A stretch of 6,593 nucleotides of DNA from JBQCEE01 sp051960575. Lineage in GTDB: Bacteria > Actinomycetota > Actinomycetes > Mycobacteriales > Jatrophihabitantaceae. The notes under the pieces were generated by a model. The model worked only from the letters and a program-made list of their open reading frames with translations. It was not told the origin of the DNA and did not search any database. Location: NCBI RefSeq assembly GCF_051960575.1, contig NZ_JBQCEE010000127.1, positions 1-6,593 on the forward strand, written 5' to 3'. Positions 1 to 5,046 of the stretch are shown here, piece by piece (within the stretch, counting starts at the first letter, position 1; every line of letters starts with the position of its first letter). A program made the translations under genes and the position numbers.

Positions 1-1090
1 TGTCGTTGGACCACGACGCCTGCTCGGCGTAGCTACCGAAGGAACCGAACGACACGTTCGCGGCGCCGCCGGTCTGGCCCGGAGCGATCCACGCGCACTC
101 GTCGGAGTTCTCCTGCTGGTAGTACGAACTGAGCGTCTGGTGGTTCGTCCAGCCGCCCGCCGGGTTCTGGTCGGACATCATCTCGTGCCACTCGTGGCCG
201 AGCGTCATCGTCCAGCCGTCGAGCTTGCCGGCGGTGCCGCTGTTGATGAAGTTGGTGCCGCAGCTCGCGCCCATGTCGATGTTGTAGGGCTGGTTGCTGA
301 AGGCGATGTCGCCGTAGGGGGACGAGACGCCGACGTCACCGTTGTAGTCGTGCCACGCGCAGTAGCCCTGCGTCGGACTCTGGTAGTTGTCCGGGTTCGT
401 GCCGTGAGGCGACAGGATGACGTAGTACGCGTCCCGGTTCGACGCGGCCGTCGTGTTGCCGAAGTGGGCGGCCGCCGAGACGGCCTCCTGGCCCAGCTGT
501 GCCGCGGTCGCCGACGACGGCGACGCCTTGGAGTTGTCGTACCAGACGCCCGAGAGCACACCGCCGGACTGGTAGGGGATGTAGCTCGCGCCGGACGCGG
601 GGCACGAGGTCGCGCCGCTCGCGACGCCCGCGCCGTCACACCACTGGGTCAGGTCCGCCGACCAGAGTTCGTTGTTCGTCCCGATGCCCTTGAACATGTT
701 CTGCGCGGCCTGGGCGGCGCCGTTCGCGTCGCCGGAGAAGCTGCTGATGCCGTTCGTGGTGGTCTGCGTGCCCCACTGGGTGCCGTAGAAGACCAGGTAC
801 ACCTTCGAGTGGCCGCTCTGCACGCCGATGCCGTCGACCCCGCCGCCGTACGACAGCGTCTCGCTGCCCGTGGCGGCAGCGGGCTGGCTCGCGGCCCAGT
901 GCTGCATCCGCTGCTGCACGGCACGCGTCGGGATGACGCCGTGCCGGTAGCTGTGGCCGTGGGCCGGTGAGTAGGGATTAGACTCGCCGTTGCTGGGCGG
1001 GGCGGCGAGGGCGGCTGGTGCCACGGCGATCAACGCGGTGGCGGTGCCGAGCGCGGCGACGGTGCCGAGTGCCCGGAGACGACTGGTCAC
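1..1090 (-). CDS. Secreted HExxE-motif protein, putative metallopeptidase-like (C-terminus cut by window edge)
   Basis: The reading frame is open from a GTG at 1090 to the window edge: 363 codons with no stop. The start is fixed by AGGAGG six bases upstream. Residues 1-29 form a signal peptide: SRLR, then a hydrophobic Ala/Leu/Val stretch, then ALA before APPSN, so the protein is exported. The mature part is rich in Gly, Ser, Asn, Tyr and Trp and has five cysteines (about 151, 163, 244, 277, 332), consistent with disulfides. Near the C-terminus is LGHEWHEMMSD (HEWHE at 299-303), followed by NPAGGW and DECAW. This resembles the HExxE segment of uncharacterised secreted actinobacterial proteins and of plant EXORDIUM/phosphate-induced proteins. 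It is not the classical HExxH zinc motif, so peptidase activity is only a suggestion. The last visible residues (ASWSND) resemble the end of such proteins, so few residues are probably missing. It lies downstream of the reductase gene but probably has its own promoter. Confidence 0.85.
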   Translation of the reverse strand, partial: MTSRLRALGTVAALGTATALIAVAPAALAAPPSNGESNPYSPAHGHSYRHGVIPTRAVQQRMQHWAASQPAAATGSETLSYGGGVDGIGVQSGHSKVYLVFYGTQWGTQTTTNGISSFSGDANGAAQAAQNMFKGIGTNNELWSADLTQWCDGAGVASGATSCPASGASYIPYQSGGVLSGVWYDNSKASPSSATAAQLGQEAVSAAAHFGNTTAASNRDAYYVILSPHGTNPDNYQSPTQGYCAWHDYNGDVGVSSPYGDIAFSNQPYNIDMGASCGTNFINSGTAGKLDGWTMTLGHEWHEMMSDQNPAGGWTNHQTLSSYYQQENSDECAWIAPGQTGGAANVSFGSFGSYAEQASWSND

Positions 1091-1096
1091 GAACGA

Positions 1097-1102
1097 CCTC
1101 CT
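1097..1102 (-). promoter_or_regulatory. Shine-Dalgarno AGGAGG of the secreted-protein gene
   Basis: On the minus strand AGGAGG lies six bases before the GTG at 1090. This near-ideal site decides the GTG start, which no ATG in the region competes with. Confidence 0.85.
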
Positions 1103-1144
1103 GGGTCGGGGGAAGGGAGCCCGTCGGGTGGACGGGACGGCAGC

Positions 1145-1172
1145 ACGCTAGCCCGACCTGTGAGTCGGTTAA
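1145..1172 (-). promoter_or_regulatory. Probable promoter of the secreted-protein gene
   Basis: On the minus strand TTAACC (1167-1172) and TAGCGT (1145-1150) are separated by 16 bases. They match the -35 consensus TTGACA at four positions and the actinobacterial -10 pattern TANNNT. Transcription would start near 1138, giving a leader of about 47 bases that contains the Shine-Dalgarno. The placement in the 115-bp gap after the reductase stop fits an independent transcription unit. This is motif reading only. Confidence 0.4.
1153..1168. repeat. Inverted repeat CCGAC-N6-GTCGG in a promoter spacer
   Basis: A perfect 5-bp inverted repeat with a six-base centre (CTGTGA on the plus strand) lies between the proposed -35 and -10 boxes of the secreted-protein gene. 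That position and symmetry fit an operator for a dimeric repressor such as a TetR-type protein. No cognate regulator is visible in the window. A 5-bp repeat can occur by chance in GC-rich DNA. Confidence 0.35.
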
Positions 1173-1205
1173 GTTTCTTGAGAGCGGGGACTTCGTGCCG
1201 CGCAG

Positions 1206-2309
1206 CTAGCTGCCAGTTCGCAGCAGGCCGGCGACCAGCCCGGCGCCGAGCCGGGGTGTGAGCGTGCCGCCGCCGAGCCCGAGGTCGACGAAGTCGTCGA
1301 AGATCCGCTGGTCACGCGCCGCGGCGCGCACACCCGCGTCCACGACGACGTCGAGGGTGCTGAGGCGGGCCGCCGCGGCGGTGTTGACGAGGTGGACGCC
1401 GAGGGCGGGGGTGACGGCCCGGCGGTAGCGCCGTCCCGCCGCCTGCGGCCGCCCGGCGGCGAGCGCCTCGGCCGCCGCGCGACCGGCCGCCGCGCCGGTC
1501 AGCACGGCGTAGTAGATCCCCTCGCCGGTGAGGGGATTGATCAGGCCCGCGGCGTCCCCGACGGTGAGCACGCGGCCTTCGGGCGGGCGGAAGCGCCAGG
1601 ACGACAGTGGCAGGTGGTGCCCGCGCCACGCGCGCCCGTCCTCCGTCGCCCCGGGCAGCAGCCGCTCGAGCTCGCCGAGCAGCAGTGCGCGCGAGGGTGC
1701 GGCACGTGCGGGGCTGAGCACCTCGCCGTACCCCACGTTCGCCCAGCCGTCGCCGCGGTCGAACGACCACGCGTACGAGGGCTGCCGCTGGTCACCGAAG
1801 ACGATCACCTGCTCGCTCGCGCGGCCGGGAGGCGTCGGTGCGTAGCCGCGCAGCGCGAAGGCGGTGCGCCCGCGGCGCGGTGCTGCTCCCGGCAGCGGGT
1901 GGGCGCCGTGCGCGAGCACGACGACGCGGGCGTCCAGGTGGTCGACCGCGCGCACGCGCCGCCGCTCGAAGCGTGCCCCGGCGTCCAGCGCAGCAGCGAC
2001 GAGCCGGGCGTCGAAGATCTCGCGCGGCACGACGAAGTTCGGACTCCGCGTGGTGCGGGCGGCGCCGTGGCCCTGCTTGACCAGCCGCAGCCGGTGCACG
2101 GGGATCCGGTCGTCGAAGAGGCCCTCGAGGCCGAGGCCGGCGAGCACGTCGAGCGCGTGCGGTGCGATGCCGTCGCCGCACGGTTTGTCGCGGGGGAAGT
2201 CGGCGCGGTCGACCAGCCGCACGTCGAGCCCCGGGTGCGCACGCAGCGCGGCGAGCGCGGCGGTGGCACCGGCCGGGCCGGCCCCCACCACGACCACGTC
2301 CGCCGTCAC
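1206..2309 (-). CDS. Geranylgeranyl reductase family FAD-dependent oxidoreductase
   Basis: The 367-residue protein starts at GTG 2309 and stops at TAG 1206-1208. It begins with a Rossmann strand VVVVGAGPAGA (GxGxxG at 9-14), with an acidic residue ending strand 2 (D34). The family signature KPCGDG is at 42-47 and the second FAD motif VGDAAGLINPLTGEGIYYA at about 250-268. These place it in the geranylgeranyl reductase family, which saturates isoprenoid double bonds on lipids or quinones such as menaquinone (MenJ in mycobacteria). The middle is unusual: where relatives carry a GADGxxS motif, this protein has LAHGAH (132-137), and the stretch before it is short. The upstream in-frame ATG at 2399 would add an Arg-rich tail and overlap the divergent prenyltransferase gene, so I rejected it. 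The divergent UbiA-family neighbour supports a role in quinone or isoprenoid modification, but the substrate is not shown by the sequence. Confidence 0.88.
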   Translation of the reverse strand: MTADVVVVGAGPAGATAALAALRAHPGLDVRLVDRADFPRDKPCGDGIAPHALDVLAGLGLEGLFDDRIPVHRLRLVKQGHGAARTTRSPNFVVPREIFDARLVAAALDAGARFERRRVRAVDHLDARVVVLAHGAHPLPGAAPRRGRTAFALRGYAPTPPGRASEQVIVFGDQRQPSYAWSFDRGDGWANVGYGEVLSPARAAPSRALLLGELERLLPGATEDGRAWRGHHLPLSSWRFRPPEGRVLTVGDAAGLINPLTGEGIYYAVLTGAAAGRAAAEALAAGRPQAAGRRYRRAVTPALGVHLVNTAAAARLSTLDVVVDAGVRAAARDQRIFDDFVDLGLGGGTLTPRLGAGLVAGLLRTGS

Positions 2310-2315
2310 CCCCGG

Positions 2316-2321
2316 ACGGTA
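2316..2321 (-). promoter_or_regulatory. Candidate leaderless -10 box (TACCGT) for the reductase gene
   Basis: TACCGT on the minus strand fits TANNNT. Its last T is exactly seven bases before the G of the GTG start at 2309, so transcription would begin on the start codon. There is no purine-rich Shine-Dalgarno at normal spacing, only a run of G directly against the start. No clear -35 box is seen. Confidence 0.4.
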
Positions 2322-2352
2322 CCCAGTACGGCGCCGACGACGACGGCCCGAC

Positions 2353-2358
2353 GATAAT
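2353..2358 (+). promoter_or_regulatory. Candidate leaderless -10 box (GATAAT) for the prenyltransferase gene
   Basis: GATAAT matches the -10 consensus TATAAT at five of six positions and is an AT-rich island in GC-rich DNA. Its final T is seven bases before the A of ATG 2365, so the transcript would start at the initiation codon. No Shine-Dalgarno precedes the ATG and no good -35 box is visible, which is common at actinobacterial leaderless promoters. Confidence 0.55.
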
Positions 2359-2364
2359 CGCGTC

Positions 2365-3255
2365 ATGACGGCAACCGTCGAACGCAGCGCGGTGCGCAAG
2401 TTCCTGTCGCTCGTGATGATCGAGCACTCGGTCTTCGCGCTGCCGTTCGCCTACATCGCCGCGCTCACCGCCATGTGGCGCCAGACGTCGAGCGTGCACT
2501 GGGTGCAACTGCTGCTGATCACCGTGGCGATGGTCGGCGCGCGCACGGTCGCGATGAGCGCGAACCGCATCCTCGACCGCAACTTCGACGCGCTGAACCC
2601 GCGCACCGCCCGGCGCGAACTCGTCACCGGCGAGCTGACCGTCGCGTCCGCGTGGATCGGTACGGCGGTCGCGCTCGCGGTCTTCCTCGGCAGTGCGGCG
2701 GCGCTGTCGTGGCTCTGCCTGGCGCTGGCGCCGGTCGCGGTGTTCCTGCTCGTGCTCTACAGCTACGGCAAGCGATTCACCGACTTCCCGCAGCTGCTGC
2801 TCGCGATCGCGCAGTTCGTCGCGCCCGTCGGGGCGTGGATCGCGGTGACCGGGTCGGGCAGCTGGGCCGCCACCGCCCTCGGCATCGCCGTCGGCACCTG
2901 GATCGGTGGCTTCGACCTCATCTACTCGTGCCAGGACGCCGAGGTCGACCGCCGCATCGGCTCGCGGTCGTTCCCGGCCCGGTTCGGCGTCCCGGCGGCG
3001 CTGCGCGCGTCGTCGGTCGTGCACGTCGTCACCGTCGCCGCCTTCCTGTGGTTCGGCGTCGCCGCCTCGCTGGGCGGCTGGTGGTTCGCCGGGGTCGCGC
3101 TCACCGCGGTCGTGCTCGTGTACGAGCACTCGATCGTGCGGGCCGACGACCTGTCACGCGTGAACCGCGCCTTCTTCACCGCGAACGGCGTCATCGGCAT
3201 CGGGCTGTTCGCGTTCGCGCTCGTCGACCTGCTCGCCAACGGCCTGCGCGGCTGA
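2365..3255 (+). CDS. mqnP: UbiA-family polyprenyltransferase, MqnP-like (menaquinone biosynthesis)
   Basis: This 296-residue integral membrane protein has about eight or nine hydrophobic segments. UbiA enzymes join a polyprenyl diphosphate to an aromatic acceptor in the membrane using Mg2+-binding aspartates. Both Asp-rich motifs are present: NRILDRNFDALNPRT at 67-81 (D71, D75) and YSCQDAEVD at 187-195 (D191, D195). YSYGKRFT (132-139) and APVGAWIAVTG are typical of the UbiA-like group that includes MqnP of the futalosine menaquinone pathway. The NPRTARREL and SFPARFG blocks also fit that group better than heme O synthase or chlorophyll synthase. MqnP is assigned by family resemblance; no other mqn gene is in the window, so 4-hydroxybenzoate or another acceptor is not excluded. 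ATG 2365 is chosen because it begins the conserved N-terminus and sits one transcript start from a GATAAT box. The gene is divergent from the reductase, which could act on the same quinone. Confidence 0.87.
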   Translation: MTATVERSAVRKFLSLVMIEHSVFALPFAYIAALTAMWRQTSSVHWVQLLLITVAMVGARTVAMSANRILDRNFDALNPRTARRELVTGELTVASAWIGTAVALAVFLGSAAALSWLCLALAPVAVFLLVLYSYGKRFTDFPQLLLAIAQFVAPVGAWIAVTGSGSWAATALGIAVGTWIGGFDLIYSCQDAEVDRRIGSRSFPARFGVPAALRASSVVHVVTVAAFLWFGVAASLGGWWFAGVALTAVVLVYEHSIVRADDLSRVNRAFFTANGVIGIGLFAFALVDLLANGLRG

Positions 3256-3264
3256 CCGCTCAGC
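3251..3264. terminator. Palindrome GCTGA-CCGC-TCAGC spanning two convergent stop codons
   Basis: A 5-bp stem with a four-base loop contains the TGA of the prenyltransferase gene and the TGA of the opposing methyltransferase gene. It can extend by two G-C pairs if one G is bulged, and a second small GCGC-TT-GCGC repeat follows. It could form in both transcripts as a bidirectional terminator, but neither side has a U-tract, so function is uncertain. Confidence 0.3.
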
Positions 3265-4153
3265 GCTTGCGCGCTGCCACCACGTAGGTCGACGCCTCGC
3301 TGGCCCGGCCGCCGGTCGAGTACCGGCTCTCGAGCTCGCGGTGATCGGCGAGGTCGGCCACCGTGAACCCGTGCGAGCCGAGCAGCTTCGCCGCGTCGTC
3401 CGGGGTCACGGCGAAGGTGAGCGGCTCGCCGATGAGGGCGAAGCTGCGGGCCGCGGCCTCGCGCAGCCGGCCGCCGGTGGTCACGGCGGGGAGCCGCTGC
3501 CAGAAGTCCAGGGTGAGCGTCGACCCCTGGCCGCAGACGTCGCCGAGCGTCGCGAGGGTGCCCTCGACGGCCGGGCGGTCGAGATAGGGCGTCACGCCCT
3601 CCCACACCACGAAGGTGCGCGCCCCGACCGCGAAGCCCGACTCGAGCAGCCGCTCGGCGAGCGACTGGGTGCGGAAGTCGATCTCGACCCGGCGCACCCG
3701 GGTGTGGCCGAACACCTCCGGGTGCGCGGCGACGATGGCGGCCTTCCGGCGCGACAGCGGCGGCAGGTCGACCTCGTGCACCGGCCGGCCGCTGAGCTCG
3801 GCGGCGAACCGGTAGGCGCGGCTGTCGTAGCCCGCACCGAGCACGAGCACCTGCTCGACACCGTCGTCCAGGCAACGGGCCAGGTGCACGTCGATGAACC
3901 GGTGCCGCACCAGCGAGAAGGTGATGACGCCGGCGGGCGCCAAGCGCTCGAGCGCGCGGTAGGCGCCGCCGGTGACCCCGAGTGAACGCTCGACGACCCG
4001 GGCCGGCCCCGACAGGAAGTGCGGTGCGTACTCGTCGGTGACGATCCGGTCGCCCACCGGACGCCGCAGTTCTGCCGCCCGCGCGAGGGTCACCGCTTCG
4101 GCCGTCGAGCTCGGACGCTGCGAACGGTGCAGCTCACGCGGGATCAGACGCAC
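3260..4153 (-). CDS. Class I SAM-dependent methyltransferase, leucine carboxyl methyltransferase (LCM/TIGR00027) family
   Basis: The 297-residue protein starts at GTG 4153 and stops at TGA 3260-3262. It shows the family motifs in order: an N-terminal STAEAVTLARAAE helix, SAM-binding motif I VLVLGAGYDSRAYR (102-115), HEVDLPP at 126-132, an acidic IDFRTQSL at about 158-165, and FVVWEGVTPYL at 181-191. These are typical of the LCM domain family (PF04072) and of the actinobacterial TIGR00027 group. Those proteins are presumed O-methyltransferases whose substrates are mostly unknown; polyketide-type carboxyl or hydroxyl groups are known targets for some relatives. There is no signal peptide, so it should be cytoplasmic. 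It follows the DasR-like gene on the same strand after 51 bp, but a candidate -10 box sits directly before its start, so it may be transcribed alone. Nothing in the sequence ties it to amino-sugar or quinone metabolism. Confidence 0.88.
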   Translation of the reverse strand: MRLIPRELHRSQRPSSTAEAVTLARAAELRRPVGDRIVTDEYAPHFLSGPARVVERSLGVTGGAYRALERLAPAGVITFSLVRHRFIDVHLARCLDDGVEQVLVLGAGYDSRAYRFAAELSGRPVHEVDLPPLSRRKAAIVAAHPEVFGHTRVRRVEIDFRTQSLAERLLESGFAVGARTFVVWEGVTPYLDRPAVEGTLATLGDVCGQGSTLTLDFWQRLPAVTTGGRLREAAARSFALIGEPLTFAVTPDDAAKLLGSHGFTVADLADHRELESRYSTGGRASEASTYVVAARKR

Positions 4154-4159
4154 GGCCGA

Positions 4160-4165
4160 AGCCTA
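4160..4165 (-). promoter_or_regulatory. Candidate leaderless -10 box (TAGGCT) for the methyltransferase gene
   Basis: TAGGCT on the minus strand fits TANNNT. Its last T is seven bases before the G of GTG 4153, the same geometry as the two candidate leaderless promoters near 2310-2365. There is no Shine-Dalgarno in the 51-bp gap. This supports independent transcription from within the gap after the dasR-like gene. Confidence 0.4.
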
Positions 4166-4204
4166 ATCGGCGCCGTTTCGTCCCTTTCGGGGCCGCGGGT
4201 CGGG

Positions 4205-4930
4205 TCAGACCGAGAGCCGCGTGACGAACCGGTAGCGGTCGCCGCGGTACCACGACTGCACCCACTCGACCGGCTCGCCCGCGGCCGTGAAGCTGTGCCG
4301 GCTCAGCACGAGCATCGGTGCGCCGGTGTCGGTCTGCAGGTACTCGGCCTCGCGGGGCGAGGCGACCGCGGTCTCGATCGTCTCCTCGGCGGTGACCGGT
4401 TCGACGCCGAACTCGTCGCGCAGCACGCGGTAGAGCGAGTCACCCCGCTTCAGCAGCCGGGCCAGTCCGGGGAAGCGGGCGGCCGACAGGTGCGAGGTCT
4501 CGAGCGCCATCGGGGTGCCGTCGACGAGCCGCAGCCGTTCGATGCGGTGGACGAGACCGCCGGGATGCAACCCGAGCCGCTCGGCCACGGCGTCGCCGGC
4601 CTTTTCACGCGTGGCCTCGATCAGCTCGGTGGTCGCCGCGTGCCCGGTGGCGGCGGCCTGCTCGGTGAAGCTCGTCATCTGCAGCGGCCAGCTCACCTTC
4701 GGCTCGGCGACGAAGGTGCCCGAGCCCTGCCGCCGGACGAGCCGGCCCTCGCCGACGAGCTCGGCGAGCGCCTGCCGCACGGTGGTGCGTGAGGTGGCCA
4801 GCTGCGCGGTGAGCAGCCGCTCGGTCGGCACCGGGCTGCCGGGCTGCAGCGTGTCGATGAGCTCGAGCAGGTGCTGCTTCACCGCGTAGTACTTCGGTGC
4901 GCGGGTGAACCGCTCGTCAGGCGCGACCAC
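4205..4930 (-). CDS. dasR: DasR-like GntR-family (HutC subfamily) transcriptional regulator
   Basis: This 241-residue protein has an N-terminal winged helix-turn-helix (about 12-75: PKYYAVKQHLLELIDTL, then SRTTVRQALAELVGEGRLVRRQGSGTFV). A UTRA effector-binding domain follows (about 90-238: IERLRLVDGTPMALETSHLS, EETIETAVASPREAEYL, GEPVEWVQSWYRGDRYRF). From memory these blocks match Streptomyces DasR, the global repressor of GlcNAc/chitin metabolism that is released from DNA by glucosamine-6-phosphate. The start is GTG 4930, with AAGGAGG five bases upstream. It diverges from a family-3 N-acetylglucosaminidase gene and a probable SIS isomerase gene, and the shared 116-bp region holds two HutC-type operators, so regulation of those genes and of itself is likely. 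It could also be a local paralogue (NagR/YvoA-like) rather than a genome-wide regulator. The ligand is inferred from the family. Confidence 0.9.
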   Translation of the reverse strand: MVAPDERFTRAPKYYAVKQHLLELIDTLQPGSPVPTERLLTAQLATSRTTVRQALAELVGEGRLVRRQGSGTFVAEPKVSWPLQMTSFTEQAAATGHAATTELIEATREKAGDAVAERLGLHPGGLVHRIERLRLVDGTPMALETSHLSAARFPGLARLLKRGDSLYRVLRDEFGVEPVTAEETIETAVASPREAEYLQTDTGAPMLVLSRHSFTAAGEPVEWVQSWYRGDRYRFVTRLSV

Positions 4931-4935
4931 GACGA

Positions 4936-4942
4936 CCTCCTT
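4936..4942 (-). promoter_or_regulatory. Shine-Dalgarno AAGGAGG of the dasR-like gene
   Basis: AAGGAGG on the minus strand lies five bases before the GTG at 4930. It is the full anti-16S match and fixes the GTG start. Confidence 0.85.
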
Positions 4943-4961
4943 GGCTGGACAGCCGACAGCC
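4943..4961. repeat. Small inverted and tandem repeat in the dasR leader
   Basis: GGCTG-GA-CAGCC (4943-4954) is a perfect inverted repeat, and GACAGCC is repeated in tandem at 4948-4954 and 4955-4961. The inverted repeat directly abuts the dasR-like Shine-Dalgarno and could fold in its mRNA leader. A role in limiting translation is speculation. Confidence 0.25.
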
Positions 4962-4968
4962 GTCCTCG

Positions 4969-4980
4969 ATGTCTACACCA
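4969..4980. promoter_or_regulatory. DasR/HutC-type operator, site 1
   Basis: ATGTCTACACCA contains GTCTACAC, matching the HutC-subfamily operator pattern GTxTAxAC. It agrees with the DasR dre core TGGTCTAGACCA at nine of twelve positions. It directly abuts the TTGACA -35 box of the GH3 gene. The same TGTCTACACCA recurs 48 bases downstream. Confidence 0.65.
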
Positions 4981-5010
4981 TTGACAGCGGCCCGGGGTAC
5001 CGGGAAGCAT
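4981..5010 (+). promoter_or_regulatory. Probable promoter of the GH3-SIS operon (TTGACA)
   Basis: A perfect -35 TTGACA (4981-4986) is followed after 18 bases by AAGCAT (5005-5010), a weak match to the -10 consensus. Transcription would start near 5017, inside operator site 2, and leave a leader of about 30 bases. The two operators bracket the promoter, an arrangement suited to repression. The -10 box is the least certain part. Confidence 0.5.
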
Positions 5011-5016
5011 CCAGAT

Positions 5017-5030
5017 TTGTCTACACCACT
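5017..5030. promoter_or_regulatory. DasR/HutC-type operator, site 2
   Basis: TTGTCTACACCACT contains the HutC-type core GTCTACAC and matches the dre consensus TGGTCTAGACCACT at twelve of fourteen positions, the better of the two sites. It covers the predicted transcription start of the GH3 gene, so bound repressor would block initiation. Confidence 0.7.
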
Positions 5031-5046
5031 TTCATCGGACGAGGGT

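Noticed and set aside
140..970. Long plus-strand open frame opposite the secreted-protein gene
   Set aside because: Its product is a low-complexity Arg/Val/Ala sequence with no recognisable domain. The minus strand holds a signal peptide, a ribosome-binding site and sensible composition, so this is a GC-rich shadow.
1864..2364. Plus-strand extension of the prenyltransferase frame upstream of ATG 2365
   Set aside because: The extra 167 residues are antisense to the reductase and Arg/Ser-rich, and UbiA homologues begin near MTATVERSAVRKF.
2310..2399. Upstream ATG extending the reductase N-terminus by 30 residues
   Set aside because: The extension is Arg-rich, precedes the natural Rossmann start, covers the divergent promoter region and overlaps the prenyltransferase coding sequence.
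1792..3129. Long minus-strand open frame across the reductase-prenyltransferase junction
   Set aside because: It is rich in Arg, Glu and Asp repeats, runs antisense through the clear UbiA gene and out of frame through the reductase, and shows no family motif.
4166..4204. Small CCC-GAAA-GGG hairpin between the dasR-like and methyltransferase genes as a terminator
   Set aside because: The stem has only three firm pairs and no U-tract follows, so I did not list it.
4992..5003. GGTACC-centred palindrome between the two operators
   Set aside because: It is short, made of G/C runs expected by chance, and explained as promoter spacer sequence.
4969..5046. Upstream in-frame ATG extending the GH3 protein by 26 residues
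   Set aside because: It would translate both operators and the TTGACA promoter, has no ribosome-binding site, and lacks similarity to the GH3 N-terminus, which starts naturally at 5047.
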